A DNA stretch of 52,618 nucleotides from Brevibacterium iodinum ATCC 49514. Lineage in GTDB: Bacteria; Actinomycetota; Actinomycetes; Actinomycetales; Brevibacteriaceae. Of this stretch, positions 16,538-24,730 are shown piece after piece (the first letter of the stretch is position 1; each line of letters opens with the position of its first letter). The position numbers and the translations under genes were made by a program. Location: positions 1 through 52,618 of the forward strand of contig NZ_FXYX01000023.1 of NCBI RefSeq assembly GCF_900169265.1, read 5' to 3'. The notes beneath the pieces are model-generated. The model was not told the origin of the DNA and made no database searches. It saw only the letters and a program-made list of their open reading frames with translations.

Positions 16538-17368
16538 TCAGACGGAGGGGATGTCGAAGGTCGTCGTGAACTCCGGGACCTTCTCGCCGGTTCCCAGCAC
16601 CTTGCCGGGTCCGCGTTCGTAGCGGATCGTGTAGGCGTCCTGCTTCTCGTTCGGAACATAGGCGAGCCAGCCCTGGTGGGTTCCGCCGTCTCGGCGTCTG
16701 ACGTCTTCGAAGGGTTCGTAGCCGGCAGCTCGCATTTCGGCTTCGAGACCGTCGGTCTGGTCGTACCGGTAGTCCGCTCCTCCGTCTTCGGAGATCTTGA
16801 ACGCTCCGGACTGGATGAGTCCGCTGTATTTCTGCCCCGGGGTGATCTTGACCTCGAGGAGGACGACTTCGCCGCCGAGTTCGATCGCCGACGCCCTCTT
16901 GGACGACTCGAAGTTCCGCACCGCAGAGAGCACCTCGACTTTGTCCTGCATCTCCGGATCCTCGAAGCTTTCGCCGATGCTGACCTGCCCTTGGCTGCCG
17001 GACGACGCTCCCGAGTCCGAGCCGGTGGACCCGTCAGAAGACGAGGTCGACGAGGAGCCCGAGGTCGACTGGTCGGTACTCGAGTCCTGACCACCGGTCT
17101 GGTCCTGTCCGGTCTGATCCTGGACGTTCTGGTCGGCGTTCGTCTCCTGGCCGTTCTGGTCGGCGCTCGACTCCTGGCCGTTCTGGTCGCCCTGATCCTG
17201 AGCGTTCTGATCCTGGCTGCCCTGATCCTGAGCGTCGGCGTTCGACTGTTCTCCGGTCTGGCCCTGTTCGGGCTGGACGGCCTGGCTGATGAGCGAGCAG
17301 CCCGAGAAGGCGAGTGTGCAGCTGAGCAGGGCCGCAGCGGTGAAGGTGGCACGCTTCATGCGTTTCAT
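16538..17368 (-). CDS. Lipoprotein with Asp/Gln/Asn/Ser-rich linker
   Basis: A 276-residue exported lipoprotein. The signal peptide ends in the lipobox FSGC (Cys23), so it should be anchored outside the membrane. Residues about 30-130 are a low-complexity spacer of GQDQN, DQNGQ and SSSTS repeats. The C-terminal 145 residues form a beta-rich domain (GGEVVLLEVKITPGQKYSGL) recalling DUF4352-type immunoglobulin-like lipoprotein domains, though I am unsure of the family. AAGGAG lies 6 nt before the ATG. Monocistronic. Confidence 0.75.
   Translation of the reverse strand: MKRMKRATFTAAALLSCTLAFSGCSLISQAVQPEQGQTGEQSNADAQDQGSQDQNAQDQGDQNGQESSADQNGQETNADQNVQDQTGQDQTGGQDSSTDQSTSGSSSTSSSDGSTGSDSGASSGSQGQVSIGESFEDPEMQDKVEVLSAVRNFESSKRASAIELGGEVVLLEVKITPGQKYSGLIQSGAFKISEDGGADYRYDQTDGLEAEMRAAGYEPFEDVRRRDGGTHQGWLAYVPNEKQDAYTIRYERGPGKVLGTGEKVPEFTTTFDIPSV
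17100..17265 (-). repeat. Degenerate tandem repeat encoding the Gln/Asn/Asp-rich linker
   Basis: On the plus strand, blocks such as GTTCTGGTCG and CTGATCCTGAGCGTTCTG recur many times with small changes. They encode the DQNGQ-type spacer of the lipoprotein. Such tracts often vary in length between strains. Confidence 0.6.
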
Positions 17369-17582
17369 GATGACTCCTTGATCGGTCTCTCACACCCGGG
17401 AGTCGTTCGCCCGAATGCGTGTTCTGAAACCAACCTATGAGTTCATCGAGCGCGAGCTGTGCGCAGAGTGTGGCAGAACGGCAACGTCTGTCACCGATCA
17501 GCCGCAGCCCCCGAAGAGTCTCACTGCGCGAGGCGTCCGTGTGCCGCTTTGAGCGGGCCGCGGCAATTCCCCGGCCACGTTC

Positions 17583-18962
17583 TCAAGCAGGGACGAGATG
17601 CTTGTCCGCGTCCACCTCGGCGAGGGTCTTCTTGCCCATGCTGCGGGCGAGGATGAGAGTCGGGACTCCGGCGACGACGATGACGACGGTGGCGTAGATC
17701 GCCGGCGCGAGAGTGATGCCGGTCGACGACATGAGTGCCGTGGCAATGAGCGGCGAGAGACCGCCGAAGAGCACGGTGGCGACGTTGTAGCCGATCGCCA
17801 TGCCGGAGAAACGGCTCGTGCCGGTGAACTGCTCGGGCACCATTGCGGCAGCCACCGCGCTCCACCCGGCGGCGGGAATTGCGAGGAACGCAACACCGAA
17901 GACCGCCCCACTCGAGGAGCTGCCGCCCAGCAGAGCGTATGCGGGAATGATCGTGAACACGAAGACAGCCATGAGAACGGCCAGGGCGGGCTTGCGCCCG
18001 AACCTGTCCGAGGCGAGGCCGAAGAACGGGGTGACGACGATGGCGACGACGGCCGCGACCGTGCCCAGGGCCAGGGAGCCGGAGTTCGGGACCTTCGCCA
18101 CCTCTTCGATGTACGTGGGCACATAGGTGATGTTGAGGAAGTAGCTGACCGAGCCGATCGAGGAGATGAGGAAGGCCACGAGGATCGCCCGCGGCTGTTC
18201 GAGGATCGCAGTGATGAGCGGGGAGCGCTCGAGGGCCGTGTCTTTCGTGCCCTTCTTCTCCTTCTCTGCCTGCTGCAGCCGTTTGAAGGTCTCGGTCTCC
18301 TCCATCATCGACCGCAGCGGAACCATGAGGATGGCGAGCACGGCACCGAGGACGAACAGCAGCCGCCAACCCCAGGAGTCCATTGCCTCGGGGCTGAGCG
18401 TATTCGCCAGCAACGCACCGGACCCCACCGCCAAGAGGGCGCCGACCTCGCTGTTGGCCGCAGCCCAGCTGGCCGCCAATCCGCGCTTTCCCGGTCCCGC
18501 CGATTCCATGAGGAAGACCATGATTCCCGTGTATTCCGCGCCGACGGAGAATCCGGACAGGCAGCGCAGGGCGACCATGAGGACGCCTGCCCAGATGCCG
18601 ATCGTGTCGTAGTTCGGGATCACCGCGATCCCGAGCATGGAGATCGCCATGAGGACCGCGGAGATGATGAGCGTCGATCGCCGTCCGATCCGATCACCGA
18701 GGTGGCCGAAGACCATCGCACCCAAGGGCCGGAAGAGGAATCCCGCCGCGCCGACCCCGAGGGTCAGGAGCAGAGAATCCGTCTGATCGCCGAAGAACTC
18801 CTTGGTCAGGGTCGTGGCGACATAGAAGAAGATCGAGAAGTCGTACCATTCGACGACGGTGCCGAATGCGGCGACGAACATCGACCTGCGCCGGCCTCTC
18901 TCCCGCTCGCGGCTGGTCGCCTGGGTGGGTGATGCGGGATGGTTCCGATCCGACGCGGTCAT
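17583..18962 (-). CDS. MFS transporter, metabolite:H+ symporter (MHS) family
   Basis: A membrane protein of about 459 residues, paralogous to the one at 1090-2448. It shares VVEWYDFSIFFYVATTL, GHLGDRIGRRSTL and RCLSGFSVGAEYTG with MHS transporters. A charged central loop (MMEETETFKRLQQAEKEKKG) separates the two six-helix halves, as is usual. The ATG at 18962 is preferred because the frame upstream to 19085 lacks hydrophobic or conserved sequence, though its ribosome site is weak. The substrate is unknown. It is divergent from the hydrolase at 19156. Confidence 0.8.
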   Translation of the reverse strand: MTASDRNHPASPTQATSRERERGRRRSMFVAAFGTVVEWYDFSIFFYVATTLTKEFFGDQTDSLLLTLGVGAAGFLFRPLGAMVFGHLGDRIGRRSTLIISAVLMAISMLGIAVIPNYDTIGIWAGVLMVALRCLSGFSVGAEYTGIMVFLMESAGPGKRGLAASWAAANSEVGALLAVGSGALLANTLSPEAMDSWGWRLLFVLGAVLAILMVPLRSMMEETETFKRLQQAEKEKKGTKDTALERSPLITAILEQPRAILVAFLISSIGSVSYFLNITYVPTYIEEVAKVPNSGSLALGTVAAVVAIVVTPFFGLASDRFGRKPALAVLMAVFVFTIIPAYALLGGSSSSGAVFGVAFLAIPAAGWSAVAAAMVPEQFTGTSRFSGMAIGYNVATVLFGGLSPLIATALMSSTGITLAPAIYATVVIVVAGVPTLILARSMGKKTLAEVDADKHLVPA

Positions 18963-19100
18963 TCCCTGAGCGTACCAGCACGCTCGGACATGGGATCCCG
19001 CGAAGGACTTCGGAGGAATACTGCCGAGGATTACGGCGGGGACGGACCGGGGATTGCATTGGGAGGGTACCGAATACGCCGGCACGGATGACGACGACCA

Positions 19101-19128
19101 AAATTATATTACCGACTAGTAGCATCCT
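19101..19128 (+). promoter_or_regulatory. AT-rich promoter patch with near-palindrome
   Basis: TATATT at 19105-19110 is a reasonable -10 element for the hydrolase gene. It is followed by CGACTAGTAG, a near-palindrome centred on ACTAGT that a TetR/MarR-type repressor could bind. No regulator gene is adjacent. Confidence 0.35.
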
Positions 19129-19155
19129 GGCGTCGTGGTGATTACGCTGAAGGTT

Positions 19156-20040
19156 ATGGACTCACTGCTCAAGCAGGATGTACGCATCCCGGTGCCGAGC
19201 CGGTACGGATCCAACGACCTCGAGGGACATCTCTTCCTCCCCACGGCCGACCCGCGTGCGGTGCTGACGATCCACCCGGCGACCGCGACTCCGGAACGCT
19301 TCTACTTCTCCTTCGCCGAGGCGGCCGCCGCGAGAGGGTTCGCCGTGATCACCTACGGCTTCCGCGGCGTCGGCGATCGAACCGAGGCTCGCGCACATCG
19401 GCACATCCGCATGCGCGACTGGATCTCAGAAGATGTGCTGGCAGCGGGTACCTGGGCGGAGGAGAGATTTACTGATCTGCCGCATACGGCGTTGGGCCAC
19501 AGTGTCGGCGGGCACGCTCTGCTCCTGGGGTACGGCGGTCAGCGTCTGAGGGGAATCGCCACGGTCGCCACAGCGATGGTGGCGGCGCGCCGAATCGCAC
19601 CCCGCAGCGAGCGCTTCCGAGTGGAATTCGGCCTCGGGGTCTTCGGCAGAGCAATCACTCGGGTGTTCGGGTACATGCCCGGCAGCCGAGTGGGACTCGG
19701 TGAGGACATTCCCGCTGCCGCTCTCTACGAGTGGACGAAATGGCTGCGCCGCCCCCACTTCTTCTTCGATGACCCGAGCTTCGATGCCGAGGCGCTAGCC
19801 TCCCGACTGCGCACACCTGTGCTCGCCATCGGCACCTCAGACGATCCTTGGGCGACGACTGCGTTCATCGATGCGATCACCGACCGGCTGCGACTGGCCC
19901 CGGTGACTCGTCGCACCTTCGCCCCGGAGGAGCTCGGGGTGACGAGCATCGGACATCACGGCCTGATGCGCAGATCGACCTCCGAGGCGGCCTGGCCGGA
20001 GATCCTCGACTGGCTCGACGCGCGAGCAGCCGAAGAATAG
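19156..20040 (+). CDS. Alpha/beta hydrolase
   Basis: A 294-residue cytoplasmic hydrolase. The nucleophile elbow is LGHSVGGHALLLG, the oxyanion region HPATATPERFYFSF, and GTSDDPWAT and IGHHGLMR carry the likely Asp and His. It resembles predicted hydrolases of the YheT/COG4757 kind; the substrate is unknown. An in-frame GTG at 19135 also exists, and the start is uncertain between the two. The stop codon TAG is itself the first three bases of the three-unit repeat at 20038. Confidence 0.75.
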   Translation: MDSLLKQDVRIPVPSRYGSNDLEGHLFLPTADPRAVLTIHPATATPERFYFSFAEAAAARGFAVITYGFRGVGDRTEARAHRHIRMRDWISEDVLAAGTWAEERFTDLPHTALGHSVGGHALLLGYGGQRLRGIATVATAMVAARRIAPRSERFRVEFGLGVFGRAITRVFGYMPGSRVGLGEDIPAAALYEWTKWLRRPHFFFDDPSFDAEALASRLRTPVLAIGTSDDPWATTAFIDAITDRLRLAPVTRRTFAPEELGVTSIGHHGLMRRSTSEAAWPEILDWLDARAAEE

Positions 20041-20119
20041 GTCACTACCGGAGACTCTCCGCCCGCCCAGGAGTATCCGTTTGCGACCACTTTTCGATCG
20101 CCAGTACCCGTTTGCGACC
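20038..20119. repeat. Three-unit intergenic repeat, copy 1 (forward-reverse-reverse)
   Basis: Unit consensus is about GGTCRC-NNN-CGGATACT. A forward unit starts at 20038-20040, which is the hydrolase stop codon. Reverse units end in TTTGCGACC at 20070-20088 and 20102-20119. The cores of the two reverse units are exactly 31 bp apart. The same arrangement and spacing occur at 24524-24604, also between convergent genes. Confidence 0.75.
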
Positions 20120-20165
20120 GCCTATCGACTGACCGCCCCTCAGCAGCGGGTGACGTCGACGGCCC

Positions 20166-21602
20166 TCAGCGCCGCGTGAGACCGAACAGCGAGTCGGTGA
20201 AGCGATTGCCGAACATGGCCTCCGGATCCAGTCGAGCCCGCAGGTCGCAGAAGTCCGCGAATCGCGGATAGAGTTCGTGCAGGTCAGCGGCGGTACGAGT
20301 GTGGATCTTGCCCCAGTGCGGGCGGCCGCCGTGCCGGCACAGGATCTCCTCGACGACGCGGAAGTACTCGGCGAAGTCCTCTTTGATGAAACGGTGGACG
20401 GCGATGTACATCGTCTCCCGTCCCGATGCCGTCGACAGCGGCACATCATCGGCGGCGGCGCACCGAACCTCGAGTGGGAATGAGATCGCCCACCCCTTGG
20501 CCTCGATGACGTCTCTGATCTCCCGAATCGCCTCAGGCCCGGAGTCGAAGGGCAGCGCGTATTCCATCTCGTTGAACCGCACCCGCCGTGGGGTGACGAA
20601 CACATCGTGACCCGGCGCCCGATACGTCCGGTCTGCCACGACGGACTGAGCGATCCGATTGATCGAGGGCACCACGGCCGGGACCTTGGCACCGAGCTCG
20701 ACGGCCAGCCGCAGCGCCCCGTTCTCCACCACCTCTTTGTCGAGGAGGTTGAGCCACCGGTTGCGCACCCCCGCCTCGGCGAGGTGACCCGGCCCGACCT
20801 GTCCCGGTTCCACTCGGGTGTTCGTCTTCGTCAGCACCGAATCGGTGTGCGGGAACCAGTAGAACTCGAAATGGTCTGCCCCGCGCATCCGCTCGGTCAG
20901 CCCGTCGAGGAGCTCGTCGAATCCGGCGACCTTCTCCTCGGCGATGAGGTCGAAGGCCGGCACGCACTGGAGTTCGACCTCGGTGATGACTCCGAGGACG
21001 CCGAGGCCGACCCGTGCGAGGTCGAAGATCTCCGGTTCCGCCTCGGCCGACAGTTCCCGTACTTCGCCGTCGGGGCCCATGAGGCTCAGTCCGGTGACGG
21101 TCCCGGCGAACCCGGTGAACCCGATCCCGGTGCCGTGTGTGCTCGTCGAGATCGCACCGGCAAGGGACTGCGGATTGACGTCACCCTGGTTCTCCAGGGC
21201 CAGGCCGAAGGGTGCGAGGAGGGCGGGAATGTCCCGCAGTCGGGTGCCGGCGTGGAAGCGGACCCGGCCGGCCACCTCGTCGACGGCGACGATCCCCGAC
21301 AGTCCGTCGAGGCTGACCATGACGTCATCGCCGGCGGCCACGGGAGTGAAGGAATGCCCGGCCCCGACGACCCGCAGACGGTCCCCGGCCGCTGCAGCGG
21401 CCGTGACGATTCCCGCAAGCTCCTCCGCCGAGGCGGGACCTGAGAAGGTGTGCGGATGTGCGTGGACGTGCCCGGCCCAGTTCCGGAACGCATGCCGGCC
21501 ATTCACTGCAGATCTGCCCGATGCACGGCCCGCAATCGTCGCCGCGACACGTTTCGCACCGCGGCCGAGCCGTTCGCCGCGCTCTGACTGCACTTCTCTC
21601 AC
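20166..21602 (-). CDS. FAD-linked sugar-1,4-lactone oxidase (D-arabinono/L-gulono-lactone oxidase family)
   Basis: A 478-residue oxidase of the vanillyl-alcohol-oxidase superfamily. The FAD-binding half has RVVGAGHSFTPVA and SLAGAISTSTHGTGIGFTGF. The C-terminal ALO domain ends with GGRPHWGKIHTR, with the HWGK motif typical of aldonolactone oxidases. It oxidises a sugar lactone or polyol with oxygen. The frame is open far upstream, but the GTG at 21602 overlaps the preceding gene's stop (GTGA) and has GGAGGG 9 nt before it, and the homologous region starts soon after. The physiological substrate is unknown. Confidence 0.82.
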   Translation of the reverse strand: MREVQSERGERLGRGAKRVAATIAGRASGRSAVNGRHAFRNWAGHVHAHPHTFSGPASAEELAGIVTAAAAAGDRLRVVGAGHSFTPVAAGDDVMVSLDGLSGIVAVDEVAGRVRFHAGTRLRDIPALLAPFGLALENQGDVNPQSLAGAISTSTHGTGIGFTGFAGTVTGLSLMGPDGEVRELSAEAEPEIFDLARVGLGVLGVITEVELQCVPAFDLIAEEKVAGFDELLDGLTERMRGADHFEFYWFPHTDSVLTKTNTRVEPGQVGPGHLAEAGVRNRWLNLLDKEVVENGALRLAVELGAKVPAVVPSINRIAQSVVADRTYRAPGHDVFVTPRRVRFNEMEYALPFDSGPEAIREIRDVIEAKGWAISFPLEVRCAAADDVPLSTASGRETMYIAVHRFIKEDFAEYFRVVEEILCRHGGRPHWGKIHTRTAADLHELYPRFADFCDLRARLDPEAMFGNRFTDSLFGLTRR

Positions 21603-22861
21603 AGCACCAGTCCCTCCCCCCTGTATGTCGACCAGGTGTCGATGATCGTCGATCCCGAGACGACGAGGAATTCGTTGAAATGTTCGGCCAGTTCGCCTGC
21701 TTTCGCATGCCTGAACCACACGAGATCCCCGATGCGCAGCACTTCCGTGCCGGGCCCGGTCAGCGGAGTCTGCACCTCGCCGGGACCTTCGAGACCGGAG
21801 TACTCGAGGCCCGGCGGCCAGGCGATGGTCGGCAGCCGGTCGGAACCAGGAACCCCCGACGCGATGAATCCGCCTTTGAAGACCGTCACCCAGCCGGGTG
21901 CAGGGCGGCGCACGACGGGCGTGACGAAGTATGCGGCCGGCCGATGCCGAAAGTGCGTATAGCCATCGAAGAGGCCTGGGGAGAAGAGGCCGGATCCGGC
22001 GGCGAGTTCGGTCAGAGTGCCCTCGACGGAGCTGGATTCGAACGAGCCGGTCCCCCCGCCGTTGACGAATTCGAGGTCGGCAACCTCGCGGACTGCGGCG
22101 ATGACGGCTGCTCGTCGTTCGGCGAGTTCGACGATCGAGGCCTTCTGAATGGCGCGCACGATCGTCTGCCGCACCGAGTGTCCGGCATCGGCGGTGCCGG
22201 CGATCTGCCCCTCGTAGAACATCATCCCGACGAGGTCGAAACCGGGCCGCGCCGCGACCTGCCGGGCAAGCGCGATGGCCGCTCGCCCGGCACGGATCGG
22301 CGAGCGCCTGGCCCCGATATGGAGGCGGTCGCCCAACCAGGATTCGGCAGGTCGATAGGAGGAGTCGACGTCGATGCACACCCGCACCGAGGCGGCTCCC
22401 GCCTCGACGAGGCCCTTCCCCTCCCCTGCCGGACCGGTCCCGTCCGAGGAGGACCTCCGCCCCGCCTCGGCGAGGTTCTCTCGGACGTCGTCGATGATGT
22501 CGAGGTGGTCCACGGAATCGATCATCAGGGTGATGTTCGTGCACGCTCCCGCCTCGGCGAACATCCGACTCAGGGCAGCTCGGTCGAGACTGGGATAGCC
22601 GATCACGATATCGCGGACGCCGCGGGCGTGGAGGAACAGCGCCTCGGGGACGGAAAAGGCGAGCACCCCGGAAAATGCGGGGTGGGCGAGCGCCCGGTCG
22701 ATGGCGGCGGGCACGCGCAGCGACTTCGTGGCCAGGCGGATCGGCAGTCCGCGAGCCCGCTCGGCAAGGGCATCGAGGTTCGCGTCGAAGGCGTCGAGAT
22801 CGAGGACGGCGGTGGGTGCGCCGGTCCCCTTCAGCGCCCTCCGCAGATCGCTCGAAACCAT
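21599..22861 (-). CDS. PLP-dependent amino acid deaminase/aldolase (alanine racemase-like fold)
   Basis: A 420-residue fold-type III PLP enzyme of the D-serine dehydratase / D-threonine aldolase-like group. Lys in LATKSLRVP is the Schiff-base lysine, and VNGGGTGSF is the phosphate-binding turn. The C-terminal metal-site region has WFRHAKAGELAEHFNEF. Residues about 127-163 form a Gly/Ser/Glu-rich insertion whose DNA holds two copies of the iterated CCGAGGCGG motif. Its stop overlaps the oxidase start by 4 nt, so the two are co-translated; this pairing recurs in actinobacteria. The exact amino acid substrate is not evident. Confidence 0.78.
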   Translation of the reverse strand: MVSSDLRRALKGTGAPTAVLDLDAFDANLDALAERARGLPIRLATKSLRVPAAIDRALAHPAFSGVLAFSVPEALFLHARGVRDIVIGYPSLDRAALSRMFAEAGACTNITLMIDSVDHLDIIDDVRENLAEAGRRSSSDGTGPAGEGKGLVEAGAASVRVCIDVDSSYRPAESWLGDRLHIGARRSPIRAGRAAIALARQVAARPGFDLVGMMFYEGQIAGTADAGHSVRQTIVRAIQKASIVELAERRAAVIAAVREVADLEFVNGGGTGSFESSSVEGTLTELAAGSGLFSPGLFDGYTHFRHRPAAYFVTPVVRRPAPGWVTVFKGGFIASGVPGSDRLPTIAWPPGLEYSGLEGPGEVQTPLTGPGTEVLRIGDLVWFRHAKAGELAEHFNEFLVVSGSTIIDTWSTYRGEGLVL

Positions 22862-22910
22862 ATTCGGTAGTCTAGCCTGCGATGACCTACGTCACAGAAA
22901 GAGGAAGCCG

Positions 22911-24512
22911 ATGAGCACAGAGACCACCGCACGCACCTCCGAAGCAGACGCTGCCGGGACCCCTTCCGCGCATGTCACCGCGGCGCTGCGGGACTTCCTC
23001 GACACCGATCCGTACGCTGATGCCTCCGGCTCGGGCGAGGTGATGCGCGGAGTCGAACCGTTCACCGGCCAGGAGGTCGACCGGTTCGCCCGGAACACTC
23101 CCGACGATATCGAGGCCGCCTACGCCACCGCGCGCATTGCCGGCGAGGCATGGGCCGCTCAGTCGGTCGAGCACCGAGCGAAGGTGCTCACCCGACTGCA
23201 TTCCGCACTGGCCCGGAATGACGATCTGCTCCTCGACATCATCCAGTACGAGACCGGCAAGGCCCGCATCCACGCCTATGACGAGATCCTCGATACCTTC
23301 AATGTGCTCCGCCACTACGGGGTGATGGCCGCCCGCTATCTGCGCCCCGAACGACGGCGCGGAGCCATCCCCGTGCTCACCCGCACCGAGGTCACCCGCA
23401 CCCCGCTGGGCGTGATCGGGTTCATCACACCGTGGAACTACCCGCTGACCCTGGGGGCGACCGACCTGTTCGCCGCCCTGACCGCCGGCAATGCCGTCGT
23501 CCACAAACCCGATTCGACGACGACGCTGACCTCGGTGTTCATGCGCAGGCTGGCGATCGCCGCCGGCCTGCCTGCCGAGGTCTGGCAGCTTGTGCCCGGG
23601 CCCTCCGTCGAGGTCGGACCCGCGCTCATGGCCGGCGCCGACGGAATCTCGTTCACCGGGTCGACGGCCGCTGGGCGGTCGATCGCCGCCGAGGCGGGGC
23701 AGCGTCTGCTCCCGGCGGCTCTCGAGCTCGGAGGCAAGAATCCCCTGATCGTGGCCGCCGATGCGGACCTGGAGAAGGCCGTCGAGGGTGCCGTGCGCGG
23801 ATCGTTCTCGTCGGCCGGGCAGCTGTGCATCTCCATCGAGCGCATCTACGTCCACGAGGACCTCTATGAGACCTTCTGCGCCCATTTCGCCGAGGCGGCC
23901 CGTGCCTACCGTCTCAGCGCCGAGTTCGAATACGGCCCGGATATGGGAACCCTGGCGGGACCGAAGCAGCTCGAGACGATCACCAACCATGTCGAGCAGG
24001 CGCGCAGCTCCGGTGCCACGGTGCTGGCCGGCGGACACCCGGTGCCCGACCTCGGCCCCTACTTCTACGCCCCGACCGTGCTCACGGATGTTCCTCCTGA
24101 GGCGGAGCTGCGTCGGAAGGAGACCTTCGGTCCCGTCGTCTCAGTCTATTCGGTGCCGTCGGATGCCGCGGCGATCGCTGCGGCCAATGACAGCGACTAC
24201 GGACTCTCGGCATCGGTGTACTCGCGCTCCCACGGGCGTGAGATCGCGCGGCAGGTCGAGGCCGGAATGGTCAACGTCAATGAGGTCTACCCGGCCAGCT
24301 GGGGATCCATCGACGCACCGGCGGGCGGAGTCAAGGCCTCGGGAATGGGCCACCGGCACGGCCCCGAAGGCCTCTTTCAGTTCATGCACTCGCATACGAT
24401 CGCGCAGCAGCGCCTCCACCCGATCGCACCGGCCGGCCCCCTCGACCAGGCGAAGTTCGCGAAGGCTATGACCGGGGCGCTGCAGGCCATGCGGTCGCTG
24501 CGCATGAAGTAA
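22911..24512 (+). CDS. gabD: Succinate-semialdehyde dehydrogenase (aldehyde dehydrogenase family)
   Basis: A 533-residue NAD(P)-dependent dehydrogenase. ITPWNYPLTLG and SFTGSTAAGRSIA bind the cofactor. The general-base glutamate is in LELGGKNPL and the catalytic Cys in SSAGQLCISIERIY. PAGGVKASGMGHRHG near the C-terminus is typical of the mycobacterial GabD2 group, so the GABA/succinate semialdehyde route is the likely pathway. ATG 22911 has AGAGGAAG just upstream, and the earlier open frame is noncoding. It shares a 49-bp divergent promoter region with the deaminase. Other aldehydes are possible. Confidence 0.82.
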   Translation: MSTETTARTSEADAAGTPSAHVTAALRDFLDTDPYADASGSGEVMRGVEPFTGQEVDRFARNTPDDIEAAYATARIAGEAWAAQSVEHRAKVLTRLHSALARNDDLLLDIIQYETGKARIHAYDEILDTFNVLRHYGVMAARYLRPERRRGAIPVLTRTEVTRTPLGVIGFITPWNYPLTLGATDLFAALTAGNAVVHKPDSTTTLTSVFMRRLAIAAGLPAEVWQLVPGPSVEVGPALMAGADGISFTGSTAAGRSIAAEAGQRLLPAALELGGKNPLIVAADADLEKAVEGAVRGSFSSAGQLCISIERIYVHEDLYETFCAHFAEAARAYRLSAEFEYGPDMGTLAGPKQLETITNHVEQARSSGATVLAGGHPVPDLGPYFYAPTVLTDVPPEAELRRKETFGPVVSVYSVPSDAAAIAAANDSDYGLSASVYSRSHGREIARQVEAGMVNVNEVYPASWGSIDAPAGGVKASGMGHRHGPEGLFQFMHSHTIAQQRLHPIAPAGPLDQAKFAKAMTGALQAMRSLRMK

Positions 24513-24523
24513 GCCGGCAGATT

Positions 24524-24604
24524 TAGGTCACCATCGGATACTTTTGGCGCCAGGAAGTATCCGAAGGTGACCTATGTTTCGGGCCGATTGTCCGATGGTG
24601 ACCT
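24524..24604. repeat. Three-unit intergenic repeat, copy 2 (long hairpin plus third unit)
   Basis: TAGGTCACC-a-TCGGATACTT (24524-24543) pairs with its complement at 24555-24574 with one mismatch. A third unit, TCCGATGGTGACCTA, is at 24590-24604. The reverse-unit cores are 31 bp apart, as in copy 1. It begins 12 nt after the gabD stop, between convergent genes, so it may also act as a terminator. Confidence 0.8.
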
Positions 24605-24730
24605 ATTCTCCTGCCCGGGCCGTGCTGGGGAGGAGATTCTGCGGCGTCAGGCGAACACCTCCGCCGATGAGTGGGGCTCAGAATCTCAGCGGGATTCAGC
24701 ACGCGGTGGCGTTCAACGCCTCGGTGGGGG

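Noticed and set aside
21603..22544. N-terminal extension of the lactone oxidase frame back to 22544
   Set aside because: It overlaps the whole PLP deaminase gene in another frame and has Arg/Gly/Pro-rich shadow composition. The GTG at 21602 with GGAGGG upstream and the GTGA overlap explain the start.
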